Assembly (NCBI RefSeq): GCF_000165125.1
Contig: NZ_AEIU01000096.1
Location: 1-64,000 of the forward strand
Length of the DNA stretch: 64,000 bases
Origin: Vibrio caribbeanicus ATCC BAA-2122
Lineage (GTDB): Bacteria > Pseudomonadota > Gammaproteobacteria > Enterobacterales > Vibrionaceae
Reading direction: 5' to 3'
Shown: positions 8,684 to 17,691 of the stretch, in pieces
Layout: each line of letters opens with the position of its first letter
Position numbering within the stretch: position 1 is the first letter of the stretch
Position numbers and translations under genes: made by a program
The notes under the pieces: generated by a model
What the model was told of the DNA's origin: nothing
Seen by the model: the letters and a program-made list of their open reading frames with translations, nothing else
Databases searched by the model: none

Positions 8684-11275
8684 TTATTGGCTCAAGAAGT
8701 CTTTGGCAAATCGTTGTAAAACACCACCCGCTTGATAAACATTTACTTCATCTTCGGTATCAAGGCGACATAACAAATCAACATTCTCACAGGCCCCATT
8801 TTTTCTAGAAACCCTAAGAGTAAGCGACGACCCAGGATAAATATCTCCAATCACATCGTAAGTTTCACTACCATCAAGCTGAAGCGTTTTCCTGTCGGTT
8901 CCTAATCTGAACTCAAGTGGTAACACTCCCATGCCAATAAGATTGGTTCGGTGAATTCTCTCAAAACCTTCAGCAACAATCACTTGGACACCAGCAAGTC
9001 TCACGCCTTTAGCAGCCCAATCTCGCGATGAACCTTGTCCATAATCCGCACCAGCAATAATTAATAACGGTTGTTTTCGCTCCATATAACATTCAATCGC
9101 TTCCCACATTCTGGTCACTTTACCTTCAGGCTCGATACGAGCAAGCGAACCTTGAATGATATTACCGTTGTCTCGAACCATTTCGTTAAACAATTTGGGG
9201 TTAGCCAGTGTTGCTCTTTGAGCGGTCAAATGATCTCCACGGTGAGTCGCATAAGAATTAAAGTCTTCCTCTGGTACACCCATGAAAGTGAGATATTCAC
9301 CCGCCGCACTACTTGCTAAAATAGCGTTAGACGGCGAAAGGTGGTCAGTGGTGATATTGTCCCCTAAAATAGCTAAAGGTCGCATATTCTTAAGTTGGCG
9401 TTCACCAGCAAGAGCCCCTTCCCAATAAGGAGGCCTACGTATATAAGTACTTTGGGGACGCCACTCATAGAGAGGAAATTTTGGTGTATTTTCTTCCTCT
9501 AGCTTAAACATCTCAATGTAGACCTGATTGAATTGATCAGGCCTTACATGCTTATTTACAATGGCATCAATTTCTTCATCAGTAGGCCATAAATCACTTA
9601 AAAATATCGGCACACCATTTATGTCTTCTCCAAGGACACCGCTTTCAATATCAAAGCGAATACTGCCTGCTAAAGCGTAAGCAACGACTAAAGGCGGAGA
9701 TGCCAAGAATGCCTGCTTAGCATAAGGGTGTATCCTACCATCAAAATTTCTATTGCCAGATAAGACAGCCGTTGTATAGACATCTTGATCTATAATCTCT
9801 TTTTGGATTTCAGGGTCAAGCGCCCCACTCATACCATTACAAGTCGTACAAGCATATGCAACAATACCAAAGCCTAAAGCTTCTAGCTCTTTTAAAAGTC
9901 CGGACTCTTCGAGATACAATTTAGCAACTTTCGAGCCTGGTGCAAAAGATGATTTAACCCAGGGTTTTCGAGTAAGCCCAAGCGCATTAGCCTTTTTAGC
10001 AACAAGCCCAGCAGCAACCACATTTCTTGGGTTGCTTGTGTTTGTGCACGAGGTAATTGCAGCAATGATTACAGCTCCATCAGGTAACGTACCGTTTGAA
10101 GGCTGTATTTGCTGACTAGTTGCAACACCTTGAGTCATAAGTTCAGACGTTGGCAAACGTCGGTGTGGGTTTGATGGCCCCGCAAGATTGCGGCACACAT
10201 TAGAAAGGTTAAATTCAAGGACCCTTTCATACTGAGCAGTTAAGAGTTGCTCCGACCAAAGCCCTACGGTTTTGGCGTAATTTTCAACCAAAGCAACCTG
10301 CTTATCATCTCTCCCTGTTAGCTTCAGATAATCAATGGTTTGCTGGTCAATGTAGAACATTGCTGCAGTCGCCCCATATTCAGGTGTCATATTTGAGATT
10401 GTCGCTCGATCGCCGATGGTTAGGCCCTTTGTTCCTTCTCCAAAGAATTCTAAATATGATGAAACGACTCGCTTTTGACGAAGAAATTCTGTCAGCGCTA
10501 GAACAATGTCAGTTGCAGTAATCCCTGGCTGGCGCTCTCCTGTTAGGTGCACACCGACAATATCTGGTAGACGCATCATTGACGGGCGACCGAGCATGAC
10601 TGTCTCGGCTTCTAAACCACCCACACCAATAGCAATCACCCCAAGAGCATCGACATGAGGCGTGTGACTGTCCGTACCAACACAGGTATCCGGGAAAGCA
10701 ACACCATGTTGGCTCTGAACAACAGGAGACATTTTTTCTAGATTAATTTGATGCATAATCCCATTGCCGGCGGGTATAACACTGACGTTTTCAAATGCAG
10801 TTTTACACCAATCGATAAAATGAAAGCGATCTTCATTTCTTCTATCTTCAATGGCTCTATTTTTTTCAAATGCGTCTGACTCGAAACCAGCATGCTCGAC
10901 CGCAAGCGAGTGATCGACAATAAGCTGAGTCTCGACAACAGGGTTCACTTTTGAAGGGTCACCACCTTGTTGGTTTATTGCATCTCTTAACCCAGCAAGG
11001 TCAACTAGAGCGGTTTGACCAAGAATATCATGGCAAACAACACGTGCAGGATACCAAGGAAAATCGTGATCTCGCTTGCGGTAAATAATTTGTTCAAGGC
11101 TCTGAATCAGGATATCAGAGTCACAACGCCTGACTATCTGTTCAGCCAAAACTCTGGATGTATATGGAAGCTTGTCGTAAGAACCAGAAGACACCGTATT
11201 TACAGCCTCACGTACATCAAAAAAATCAAGCTGTGTGCCCGGAAGTGGTTTTCTATAGGAAGAATTCATTTTCAT
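8684..11275 (-). CDS. acnD: Fe/S-dependent 2-methylisocitrate dehydratase AcnD
   Basis: AcnD dehydrates 2-methylcitrate in the 2-methylcitrate cycle, with PrpF correcting the isomer. The 863-residue product is an aconitase-family enzyme. The [4Fe-4S] cysteines lie in ITSCTNTSNPRNVV and ACTTCNGMSG, and the C-terminal swivel domain carries GADYGQGSSRDWAAKG. Its length and its place beside prpF separate it from AcnA. ATG 11275 has AGGAA upstream at good spacing. Gene order prpB-prpC-acnD-prpF is the arrangement known from Shewanella and Vibrio. Confidence 0.96.
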   Translation of the reverse strand: MKMNSSYRKPLPGTQLDFFDVREAVNTVSSGSYDKLPYTSRVLAEQIVRRCDSDILIQSLEQIIYRKRDHDFPWYPARVVCHDILGQTALVDLAGLRDAINQQGGDPSKVNPVVETQLIVDHSLAVEHAGFESDAFEKNRAIEDRRNEDRFHFIDWCKTAFENVSVIPAGNGIMHQINLEKMSPVVQSQHGVAFPDTCVGTDSHTPHVDALGVIAIGVGGLEAETVMLGRPSMMRLPDIVGVHLTGERQPGITATDIVLALTEFLRQKRVVSSYLEFFGEGTKGLTIGDRATISNMTPEYGATAAMFYIDQQTIDYLKLTGRDDKQVALVENYAKTVGLWSEQLLTAQYERVLEFNLSNVCRNLAGPSNPHRRLPTSELMTQGVATSQQIQPSNGTLPDGAVIIAAITSCTNTSNPRNVVAAGLVAKKANALGLTRKPWVKSSFAPGSKVAKLYLEESGLLKELEALGFGIVAYACTTCNGMSGALDPEIQKEIIDQDVYTTAVLSGNRNFDGRIHPYAKQAFLASPPLVVAYALAGSIRFDIESGVLGEDINGVPIFLSDLWPTDEEIDAIVNKHVRPDQFNQVYIEMFKLEEENTPKFPLYEWRPQSTYIRRPPYWEGALAGERQLKNMRPLAILGDNITTDHLSPSNAILASSAAGEYLTFMGVPEEDFNSYATHRGDHLTAQRATLANPKLFNEMVRDNGNIIQGSLARIEPEGKVTRMWEAIECYMERKQPLLIIAGADYGQGSSRDWAAKGVRLAGVQVIVAEGFERIHRTNLIGMGVLPLEFRLGTDRKTLQLDGSETYDVIGDIYPGSSLTLRVSRKNGACENVDLLCRLDTEDEVNVYQAGGVLQRFAKDFLSQ

Positions 11276-11335
11276 ACTACTTTCCTAGTATTAACCCAAC
11301 CGGATTGAAGGGCTAATACCTCGATTAAATACCAA

Positions 11336-12478
11336 TTATCTTTTCTCGATAGGAATCCAAATTTGCGATTCTGGACCTGTATAGTCTGCGCTTGGTCGTA
11401 TAATCCTGTTATTTTCACGCTGTTCGTAAATATGAGCAGCCCACCCAGTCAATCGACTCATGACAAAGATTGGTGTAAATAATTTGGTCGGAATATCCAT
11501 GAAGTGATAGGCAGAAGCATGGAAAAAGTCGGCATTGCAAAATAGACCCTTCTCTCGTTTCATTACTGACTCAACTCGCTCGGATACAGCGTATAAATAA
11601 TTGTCGCCCACATCTTCGGATAACAATTTAGCCCATTCTTTTATTAAGGCATTTCTTGGATCACTCTCTCGATAAATCGCGTGGCCGAAACCCATGATTT
11701 TTTCCTTTTTATCAAGCATACCCATGATCTTTACTTCGGCTTCTTCAGGAGTTCTCCAATCTTGAATCATTTCCATTGCAGCTTCATTAGCACCGCCATG
11801 AAGAGGGCCGCGCAATGTACCGATAGCGGCTGAGATACACGAATGCTGGTCTGACAAAGTAGACGCACAAACACGTGCAGCAAATGTTGATGCATTAAAC
11901 TCATGTTCCGCATAAAGAATAAGTGAACAGTGCATAACTTTCTTATGCATTTCACTCGCTTCTTTACCTGTTAACATCTTTAAGAAGTAACCACCGATGC
12001 AAGATTCGGTCTGATCTTCAGTATCAATACGCACACCATCATGACTGTAACGATACCAGTAACATATGATGGCAGGGAACTGTGCCAGTAAACGCTCTGT
12101 GACCTGATATTGGTCACCAAAATCCATTTCTTGCTCAAGGTTTCCAAGGAAAGAACAGCCAGTTCTCATCACATCCATTGGATGGGCAGATGAAGGAATT
12201 AGTTCCAGTACCTTTTTAAGATCATTCGATAAGCCTCTTAAACTACACAGCCGCGATTTATACTGATCCAATTGGTGTTTTGTTGGTAAGGTTCCACGTA
12301 AAAGAAGGTAAGCTACTTCCTCAAACTCGGCATTGTGGGCGAGATCAGTGATGTCGAAGCCCCGATAAGTCAGGCCCGTCCCTGTTTTTCCAACAGTACA
12401 AAGTGCCGTTGTACCAGCACTTTGACCACGTAATCCAGCACCACCTAATTCTTTCTTTAATTCAACAGGTTGAGACAT
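11336..12478 (-). CDS. prpC: 2-methylcitrate synthase PrpC
   Basis: PrpC condenses propionyl-CoA with oxaloacetate to give 2-methylcitrate. The 380-residue protein is a citrate-synthase fold enzyme with catalytic motifs GPLHGGANE and MGFGHAIYRESDPR. Its short length and operon setting distinguish it from GltA. ATG 12478 has AGGAG seven bases upstream; an in-frame ATG at 12496 lacks this. There are 60 bases to acnD and 88 from prpB. Confidence 0.96.
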   Translation of the reverse strand: MSQPVELKKELGGAGLRGQSAGTTALCTVGKTGTGLTYRGFDITDLAHNAEFEEVAYLLLRGTLPTKHQLDQYKSRLCSLRGLSNDLKKVLELIPSSAHPMDVMRTGCSFLGNLEQEMDFGDQYQVTERLLAQFPAIICYWYRYSHDGVRIDTEDQTESCIGGYFLKMLTGKEASEMHKKVMHCSLILYAEHEFNASTFAARVCASTLSDQHSCISAAIGTLRGPLHGGANEAAMEMIQDWRTPEEAEVKIMGMLDKKEKIMGFGHAIYRESDPRNALIKEWAKLLSEDVGDNYLYAVSERVESVMKREKGLFCNADFFHASAYHFMDIPTKLFTPIFVMSRLTGWAAHIYEQRENNRIIRPSADYTGPESQIWIPIEKR

Positions 12479-12566
12479 GATGAAACTCCTTTTCATTCTT
12501 TAATCAAAGCTTCCAATTTAACTAAACTTATAAAGTCACACTAAATAATTAACGAAATATCAACCG

Positions 12567-13463
12567 TTATTTTTTAGACGAAAATAATCGGTCAAGTTTC
12601 TCTTCGTAGGCGTGGTAGTTGAGATGAGTGTAGAGCTCGTTTCGAGTTTGCATTGTATCAATAAGCTTTTCTTGATTTCCCTCTGTGAGAAGGTGTTGAT
12701 AAACATTCTCCGCAGCTTTATTCATTGCTCTAAAAGCACTCAATGGATAAAGGACCATCTCAACACCCACTTGCGATAACTGTTCACACCCGTATAACGG
12801 TGTCTGGCCGAACTCTGTTATGTTTGCAAGGATTGGAATATTTCTACCAGTTCCACTTTTAAGCGCATCAGAAAATGTCTTGTATTGCTCAAGGTTATTT
12901 ATTGCCTCAGGGAAAATCATGTCCGCCCCTGCCTCCACGTAGGCAATTGCTCTCTCAACTGCGAGTTCAAGGCCCTCGACTGCAAGGGCGTCTGTGCGAG
13001 CCATAACTACAAACGCATCGTCGTGTCTTGCATCCACAGCAGCTTTAACCCTATCGACCATTTCGTCTCTGGTAACGATGGCTTTATTGGGTCTGTGTCC
13101 ACACCTTTTTTGTGCTACCTGATCTTCCATATGTACAGCAGCAACACCAGCACGTTCCATCGATTTCACCGTTCTGGCGATACTAAAAGCACCTCCAAAC
13201 CCGGTATCAATATCGACCAAAAGAGGCAATTCACAAGCAGAGGTAATCCTTTCTGCATCTATCAGAACATCGTTTAGGGTAGTCACACCAAGATCTGGTA
13301 ATCCGTGAGATGCATTCGCAACACCTCCTCCAGAAAGATAAATAGCTTTATGGCCTAGATTCTCAGCCATTAGCGCACAATAGGCGTTAATAGTACCTAC
13401 TATCTGTAATGGCTTATTTTCGTGTATAGCTTTACGAAATTTTTGTCCTTGAGACATTGTCAT
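12567..13463 (-). CDS. prpB: Methylisocitrate lyase PrpB
   Basis: PrpB cleaves 2-methylisocitrate to pyruvate and succinate, the last step of the cycle. The 298-residue protein has the isocitrate-lyase superfamily motifs [12 protein letters not shown] and the active-site loop KRCGH with its catalytic cysteine, plus MEDQVAQ and ARTDAL. The start at 13463 has AAGGA seven bases upstream. It follows the GntR regulator by 14 bases and leads the enzyme genes of the operon. Confidence 0.96.
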   Translation of the reverse strand: MTMSQGQKFRKAIHENKPLQIVGTINAYCALMAENLGHKAIYLSGGGVANASHGLPDLGVTTLNDVLIDAERITSACELPLLVDIDTGFGGAFSIARTVKSMERAGVAAVHMEDQVAQKRCGHRPNKAIVTRDEMVDRVKAAVDARHDDAFVVMARTDALAVEGLELAVERAIAYVEAGADMIFPEAINNLEQYKTFSDALKSGTGRNIPILANITEFGQTPLYGCEQLSQVGVEMVLYPLSAFRAMNKAAENVYQHLLTEGNQEKLIDTMQTRNELYTHLNYHAYEEKLDRLFSSKK

Positions 13464-13477
13464 CCTACATTCCTTTT

Positions 13478-14152
13478 CTAAAGACTATTTGTAATTAATT
13501 TTTGGCTCGCTGAAATATGACGTCGCATTAATAATTCTGCTAGTTCCCCATCTCTATTCCGGATAGCGAACAGAATTTGCTTATGTTCGTTTAAGGCTAT
13601 AACAGAGCGAGACTCAGATTGGGGCGACTGGTATCTGTACATCCTAAGAAGATGATAAAGCTCATCACACAAGAGTGAGATTAACTGTTCATTTTTACTT
13701 CCTTTAATAACGAGATAGTGGAAATCAAAATCACCATACTGATGGAAATATGAAGCTCCATCTACCTCTTCAATATGTCCCAAGTGTCTCTCTAACAATT
13801 GCTCAAGATATTCAATCTCACTATCTGCCATATTCGAGGCAGCAAGCCGTGCGGCCATCCCTTCCAAAGCTTCGCGTACGGTATATAGCTCAAACAACTT
13901 ATCTACGTTCAAACTAATAACACGAGCACCTACATGAGGAATACGCTCAACCAAGCCAAGCCCCATCAAACGCATAATGGCTTCCCTCAGAGGCCCTCTG
14001 CTGACTTGATACTGTTTCGCTAGCTCTGGCTCAGAAATCTTACTCCCAGACCCAATCTCGCCGTTGACGATCGCTTCTATAAGCGTTTTCGTTAGGCTTT
14101 GTGACTTCGTGTCTAACCTTGTCTCAGGTTCTGGGCTTATCTTCGAATTCAT
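13478..14152 (-). CDS. prpR: GntR-family (FCD) regulator of the prp operon
   Basis: The 224-residue protein has an N-terminal winged helix typical of GntR ([38 protein letters not shown], about residues 42-79) and a C-terminal all-helical FCD ligand domain ([39 protein letters not shown]). It is the first gene of the prp cluster, 14 bases before prpB, and two FadR-type palindromes lie upstream. It probably represses the operon until a methylcitrate-cycle intermediate binds. This differs from the sigma54-type PrpR of enterobacteria; the symbol is applied by function. Confidence 0.9.
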   Translation of the reverse strand: MNSKISPEPETRLDTKSQSLTKTLIEAIVNGEIGSGSKISEPELAKQYQVSRGPLREAIMRLMGLGLVERIPHVGARVISLNVDKLFELYTVREALEGMAARLAASNMADSEIEYLEQLLERHLGHIEEVDGASYFHQYGDFDFHYLVIKGSKNEQLISLLCDELYHLLRMYRYQSPQSESRSVIALNEHKQILFAIRNRDGELAELLMRRHISASQKLITNSL

Positions 14153-14165
14153 TTTTTACATCAAA

Positions 14166-14177
14166 ATTGTCAACAAT
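14166..14177. promoter_or_regulatory. Candidate PrpR operator, proximal site
   Basis: ATTGTCAACAAT is a near-perfect palindrome of the TTGTnnACAA type bound by FadR/FCD-class GntR proteins. It is 14 bp upstream of the prpR start codon, so binding would block the promoter or its immediate downstream region. Its centre is 63 bp from that of the distal site. The sequence is seen; binding is inferred. Confidence 0.6.
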
Positions 14178-14227
14178 ATAAAAATAATAATAGCAACTTA
14201 TCTTCAATTTCCTACACATTCCAATCG

Positions 14228-14241
14228 AATTGTCGACAATT
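14228..14241. promoter_or_regulatory. Candidate PrpR operator, distal site
   Basis: AATTGTCGACAATT is a perfect 14-bp palindrome sharing the core TTGTcgACAA with the proximal site. The 63-bp centre-to-centre distance equals six helical turns, so two dimers would sit on the same DNA face. Confidence 0.65.
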
Positions 14242-14398
14242 TGATCTTAAAAGCAAAATAACCATCAAGATGAGTTTTTAATAAAATACCAAGGGTCGAA
14301 TGTGTGAATTTAGTCAGAAAAATTTAAATGAGGGTTATGACGATAAATAAAGTTCAAACTAGTATGGGTGTATGAAGAAGTCGAAAGGAAAAGATTTG

Positions 14399-15253
14399 AT
14401 GCAACCCTGTTTGAGAAAATGGACTCATCTTGGGATGTTAGGGCTTTTAATAGGATGTTCTGGTTTTGATTTGGACAAAGCACCAGACCATTATCCAACT
14501 CTAAGCCTAGCGACATTTTCAGATGCAAATGTTCAATTGGCAAATTCTCCAAATATCGTTAAGTCTGCTTTAGAACACAATGAATTTGTCAAAATAGAAA
14601 ATACAGACAAAGTAAACCACTACATACCGAGAATCTTTGCAGAAGCACATTTAAATGAGGTGGTCTCAGTTAATGATCTCAAAAACGCTCCCTTCCATTC
14701 TGCACTTGAGTTGATAGTCAAACAATTTACCTGCGAACTATACGCAAGTATGCAACCCTCTAACTCCGTTCAGTTTTGCCCTAGGGATCGTGACATAGTA
14801 ACTAATAACTTGGGTTACTTACCGTTTAAAGATGGAGTACGTTATAACCATAGGCTAGTCATTGAAGAAGAAGACGCTAATAGCACGCTCCATATTGAGC
14901 TGTTTTTACGCAGCACTCTTGAACGGCCTTTTGAATCCGTTTGGGGAGCAGTTCATGAGTTGGGCTATTTCAAAGGCAGCCGCCTTGACCCAGAAAGCAT
15001 AGTGCTCACCATAAACCTAAATGCCTATAAAAAATCAAGCAAGGAACATAATTGGCATCTTGCTCACTCAGAACCATTAGTTTTTTTTGTCATAATACCA
15101 ACGGTTAAGGCTTTAACCCAACGACCCAATGAGATGGAAAGTATGGATTATGCCTATCGTTCCGCTCGGATATTAGTTGTTGACAGTCGACCAAAACAGC
15201 AAGAAAACAGATATTCAAACAGTATAGAAACCTTTCCTGAATCAGAATTTTAA
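14399..15253 (+). CDS. Lipoprotein of unknown function
   Basis: I do not recognise a family. ATG 14399 has AAGGA nine bases upstream and gives a 284-residue protein with a short basic start, a hydrophobic stretch and lipobox LIGC (Cys20). An upstream in-frame ATG at 14372 has a weak ribosome site. The rest is soluble and mixed alpha/beta in appearance, with two further cysteines (FTCELYA and VQFCPRD). It runs opposite to the prp operon and in the same direction as the M28 peptidase and the type VI locus that starts 2.4 kb downstream. A link to either is possible but not shown. Confidence 0.6.
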   Translation: MQPCLRKWTHLGMLGLLIGCSGFDLDKAPDHYPTLSLATFSDANVQLANSPNIVKSALEHNEFVKIENTDKVNHYIPRIFAEAHLNEVVSVNDLKNAPFHSALELIVKQFTCELYASMQPSNSVQFCPRDRDIVTNNLGYLPFKDGVRYNHRLVIEEEDANSTLHIELFLRSTLERPFESVWGAVHELGYFKGSRLDPESIVLTINLNAYKKSSKEHNWHLAHSEPLVFFVIIPTVKALTQRPNEMESMDYAYRSARILVVDSRPKQQENRYSNSIETFPESEF

Positions 15254-15458
15254 ATACAGATATATCAATAATTAATTATTATTCCTTTTTTTGTTGAATA
15301 TATGAACAATTACGCAATAAGTTTTGCAATTCATTATTGCTACAAATAAATAATAGGAATCAATAATCAATTTTAATAATCAGTCTGTAAATTGACTTTG
15401 TTGACTTACATCTATCAGTAAATATGTGATTGCTTTACAACAATAAGGAGCTAATTAA

Positions 15459-17246
15459 ATGCAGGTAAGCATCACAACAAATAAACGTTTACTCACTATA
15501 TTAATCACATCAACTTTTATCTCTGGATGTCATTGGGATACTCCCGAAGAAGCAGCTAATTATGTCAGTGAAAATATTTCAAGAAATGATGTCGTCAGAC
15601 ATTTGAGTGAGCTAGAGTCCAGAGCATCAAAAACAGCACTGGGGAACTCTAGCACCAGAGCAGCCGGAACTGAGGGATATCATCACTCAGTAGATTATGT
15701 CAAACAAGTAATGCAAGATCATGGTTACAATGTATCAGTTCAAACACTGGACTTTCGCGCATGGCAAGAGCTTCCCGGTACCAAGCTTAGTGTTAACAAC
15801 ATAGACTTAACGAGTTCTCGTAACACACCGGATAACCTGACCGTAGACTTCACGACTATGTCTTATTCTGGAAATTCACTCGGTTTTATTGATAGTGCCG
15901 CTACTTTTATTACACCCGATTTTCAGTTTGATTCTCCCAACTATGACGATACAGATGGATGTGAACCTGAAGACTTTAACAACATCAACCTACAAGGAAG
16001 AGTGGCAATTATCCAACGTGGAGGGTGTAGTTTTAACACCAAAGCACTGAACGCGGAATTAGCAGGCGCTAAGGCGGTTATCATCTTCAACCAAGGTAAC
16101 TCTGAGGGTCGTAAAGACGCGGTTAATGGTACCTTAGGCAGTGATACAGAGGTAAGTATTCCTGCCTTTGGCGCTCGGTATGAGTTAGGTGCACAGTGGT
16201 TCGAGCTGGCAAAAGATATTCAGGTTCCCGTCTCTTTTTTCATCAATACGAAAGACGAGTTGGTTGAGACTGAAAATGTCATAGCAGAGACAGTCGGAGG
16301 AAACAAAGACAATATCGTAATGTTGGGGGCACACTTAGACTCCGTACCAGAGGGGCCAGGGATCAATGATAATGGCTCAGGAACTGCCGGTCTTCTTGAA
16401 TATGCCGTGACTATGGCCAAACTTGAAGCACCTGTTGTAAATAAGCTACGTTTTGCTTGGTGGGCCGCAGAGGAGGCTGGTTTAGTTGGCTCACAATATT
16501 ATACAAATCAGCTATTCGCTCCCTTGCGCTCGCAAGCTGAAAGAGAAATTCTCGATGAATTAGGACTTGATGACCCAAGCCAATTGACTAAAGAGCAGCT
16601 TGATCTTGTTGAAAAAAGGTATTACGAACTTAACCGGGTGAAAATGTACCTCAATTTTGACATGATAGGTTCACCAAACTACATATTCGGGGTAATGGAT
16701 GGAGACCTTTCGGACACAAAAGATAGTCCAGATAATGCCTATACCGGAGACTTTGTGCCACCGTTTGGGACCTCACATATAGAATCAATATTCAATCAAT
16801 TCTTTAACCAACACTCTATATCAACCGTCCCTCAGGCTCTATCAAAACGCTCAGATTACGCAGGTTTTGCCGACTGGGGTATCGCTTTTGGTGGACTATT
16901 TACAGGAGCAGAAAAAACAAAGTCCCAGCAAGAAGCTGAAGACTTTGGTGGCGAAGCAGACACGGCTTATGACCATTGCTATCATCAAGCATGTGATGAT
17001 TTCAATAATGTCAGCCAGACAGCGCTTTATACCAATACTCAATCTCTTGCTTACGTGACTACTTTTTACGCATTTAGCGAGCCCTTGTTTCCAGCACAAC
17101 AACCAGACAAGGACGACAAAATAAAAATATCCAGTCAGTTAATCCCAGAGAGATCTAGATTACGTGTAGGAACAAGACTCAAAGCGACAAGTAGTCTTTC
17201 TGACCATGGGCATTTCCATGGCGATTTAGACCAAGATATTGATTGA
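15459..17246 (+). CDS. M28-family aminopeptidase with PA domain, lipoprotein signal
   Basis: The 595-residue protein has a signal sequence ending in FISGC (Cys24), suggesting a lipid anchor. A PA (protease-associated) domain lies at about residues 165-245 (LQGRVAIIQRGGCSFNTKALNAELAGAKAVIIFNQ), followed by an M28 zinc-peptidase domain. Likely di-zinc ligands are His in LGAHLDSVPEGPG, Asp in INDNGSG, Glu in WWAAEEAGLVGSQ, Asp in LNFDMIG and His in YDHCYHQACDDF; all are present, so it should be active. It probably trims peptides outside the inner membrane. AAGGAG lies eight bases upstream of the ATG. The C-terminus is His/Asp rich (DHGHFHGDLDQDID). Confidence 0.88.
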   Translation: MQVSITTNKRLLTILITSTFISGCHWDTPEEAANYVSENISRNDVVRHLSELESRASKTALGNSSTRAAGTEGYHHSVDYVKQVMQDHGYNVSVQTLDFRAWQELPGTKLSVNNIDLTSSRNTPDNLTVDFTTMSYSGNSLGFIDSAATFITPDFQFDSPNYDDTDGCEPEDFNNINLQGRVAIIQRGGCSFNTKALNAELAGAKAVIIFNQGNSEGRKDAVNGTLGSDTEVSIPAFGARYELGAQWFELAKDIQVPVSFFINTKDELVETENVIAETVGGNKDNIVMLGAHLDSVPEGPGINDNGSGTAGLLEYAVTMAKLEAPVVNKLRFAWWAAEEAGLVGSQYYTNQLFAPLRSQAEREILDELGLDDPSQLTKEQLDLVEKRYYELNRVKMYLNFDMIGSPNYIFGVMDGDLSDTKDSPDNAYTGDFVPPFGTSHIESIFNQFFNQHSISTVPQALSKRSDYAGFADWGIAFGGLFTGAEKTKSQQEAEDFGGEADTAYDHCYHQACDDFNNVSQTALYTNTQSLAYVTTFYAFSEPLFPAQQPDKDDKIKISSQLIPERSRLRVGTRLKATSSLSDHGHFHGDLDQDID

Positions 17247-17691
17247 TACCCAAACAAATCGGAGATATTTAGCTAACTGAGAAAAGTTTACCTTGCAGAT
17301 TTATTAGAGATTTTGGCATGCTGTATCAAAGTCGATAATGGCGTCTGCAAGGTAAAAACACTGCCACTTTGAGGCCTACTACATAACCAACTTTATTCAC
17401 AAGCGACTCAGCAAAAAGCAACGTTTCATTCTAACCATCACTTTTACTCTCACTACTCATAACCAATTAAGTAGAAGACGAAATTTAAGCCTCCAGAAGT
17501 ACTGATTTTTGAATACTGATTTTAAGGTATTTAATGGAACTGAACTTAAAATACCGAAAATGAATAATCAATATTATTTATTTAAATCATAATACCTGTT
17601 ATTTTTTGATAATCTTCCATAAGTAAATCGCGTGAGCGTTACTTTAGGCCCTCTTTTACATAAAGCTCAGAAATAGTTTTAAGGAAGTATT
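17247..17691. promoter_or_regulatory. Intergenic region before the type VI locus
   Basis: This 445-bp stretch has no coding signal. It must hold the promoter of vgrG and the end of the M28 transcript. It contains a perfect 13-bp inverted repeat, TTTACCTTGCAGA at 17287-17299 and TCTGCAAGGTAAA at 17344-17356, with 44 bases between the arms. The last 120 bp are very AT-rich. No sigma54-type GG-N10-GC promoter is evident here. Confidence 0.4.

Noticed and set aside
12885-13277. 130-codon plus-strand frame
   Set aside because: Antisense shadow inside prpB, with cysteine/histidine-rich junk composition.
17247-17691. Sigma54 promoter directly before vgrG
   Set aside because: No GG-N10-GC element at a fitting place; TTGGCATGCTGTATCA fails at the -12 GC.
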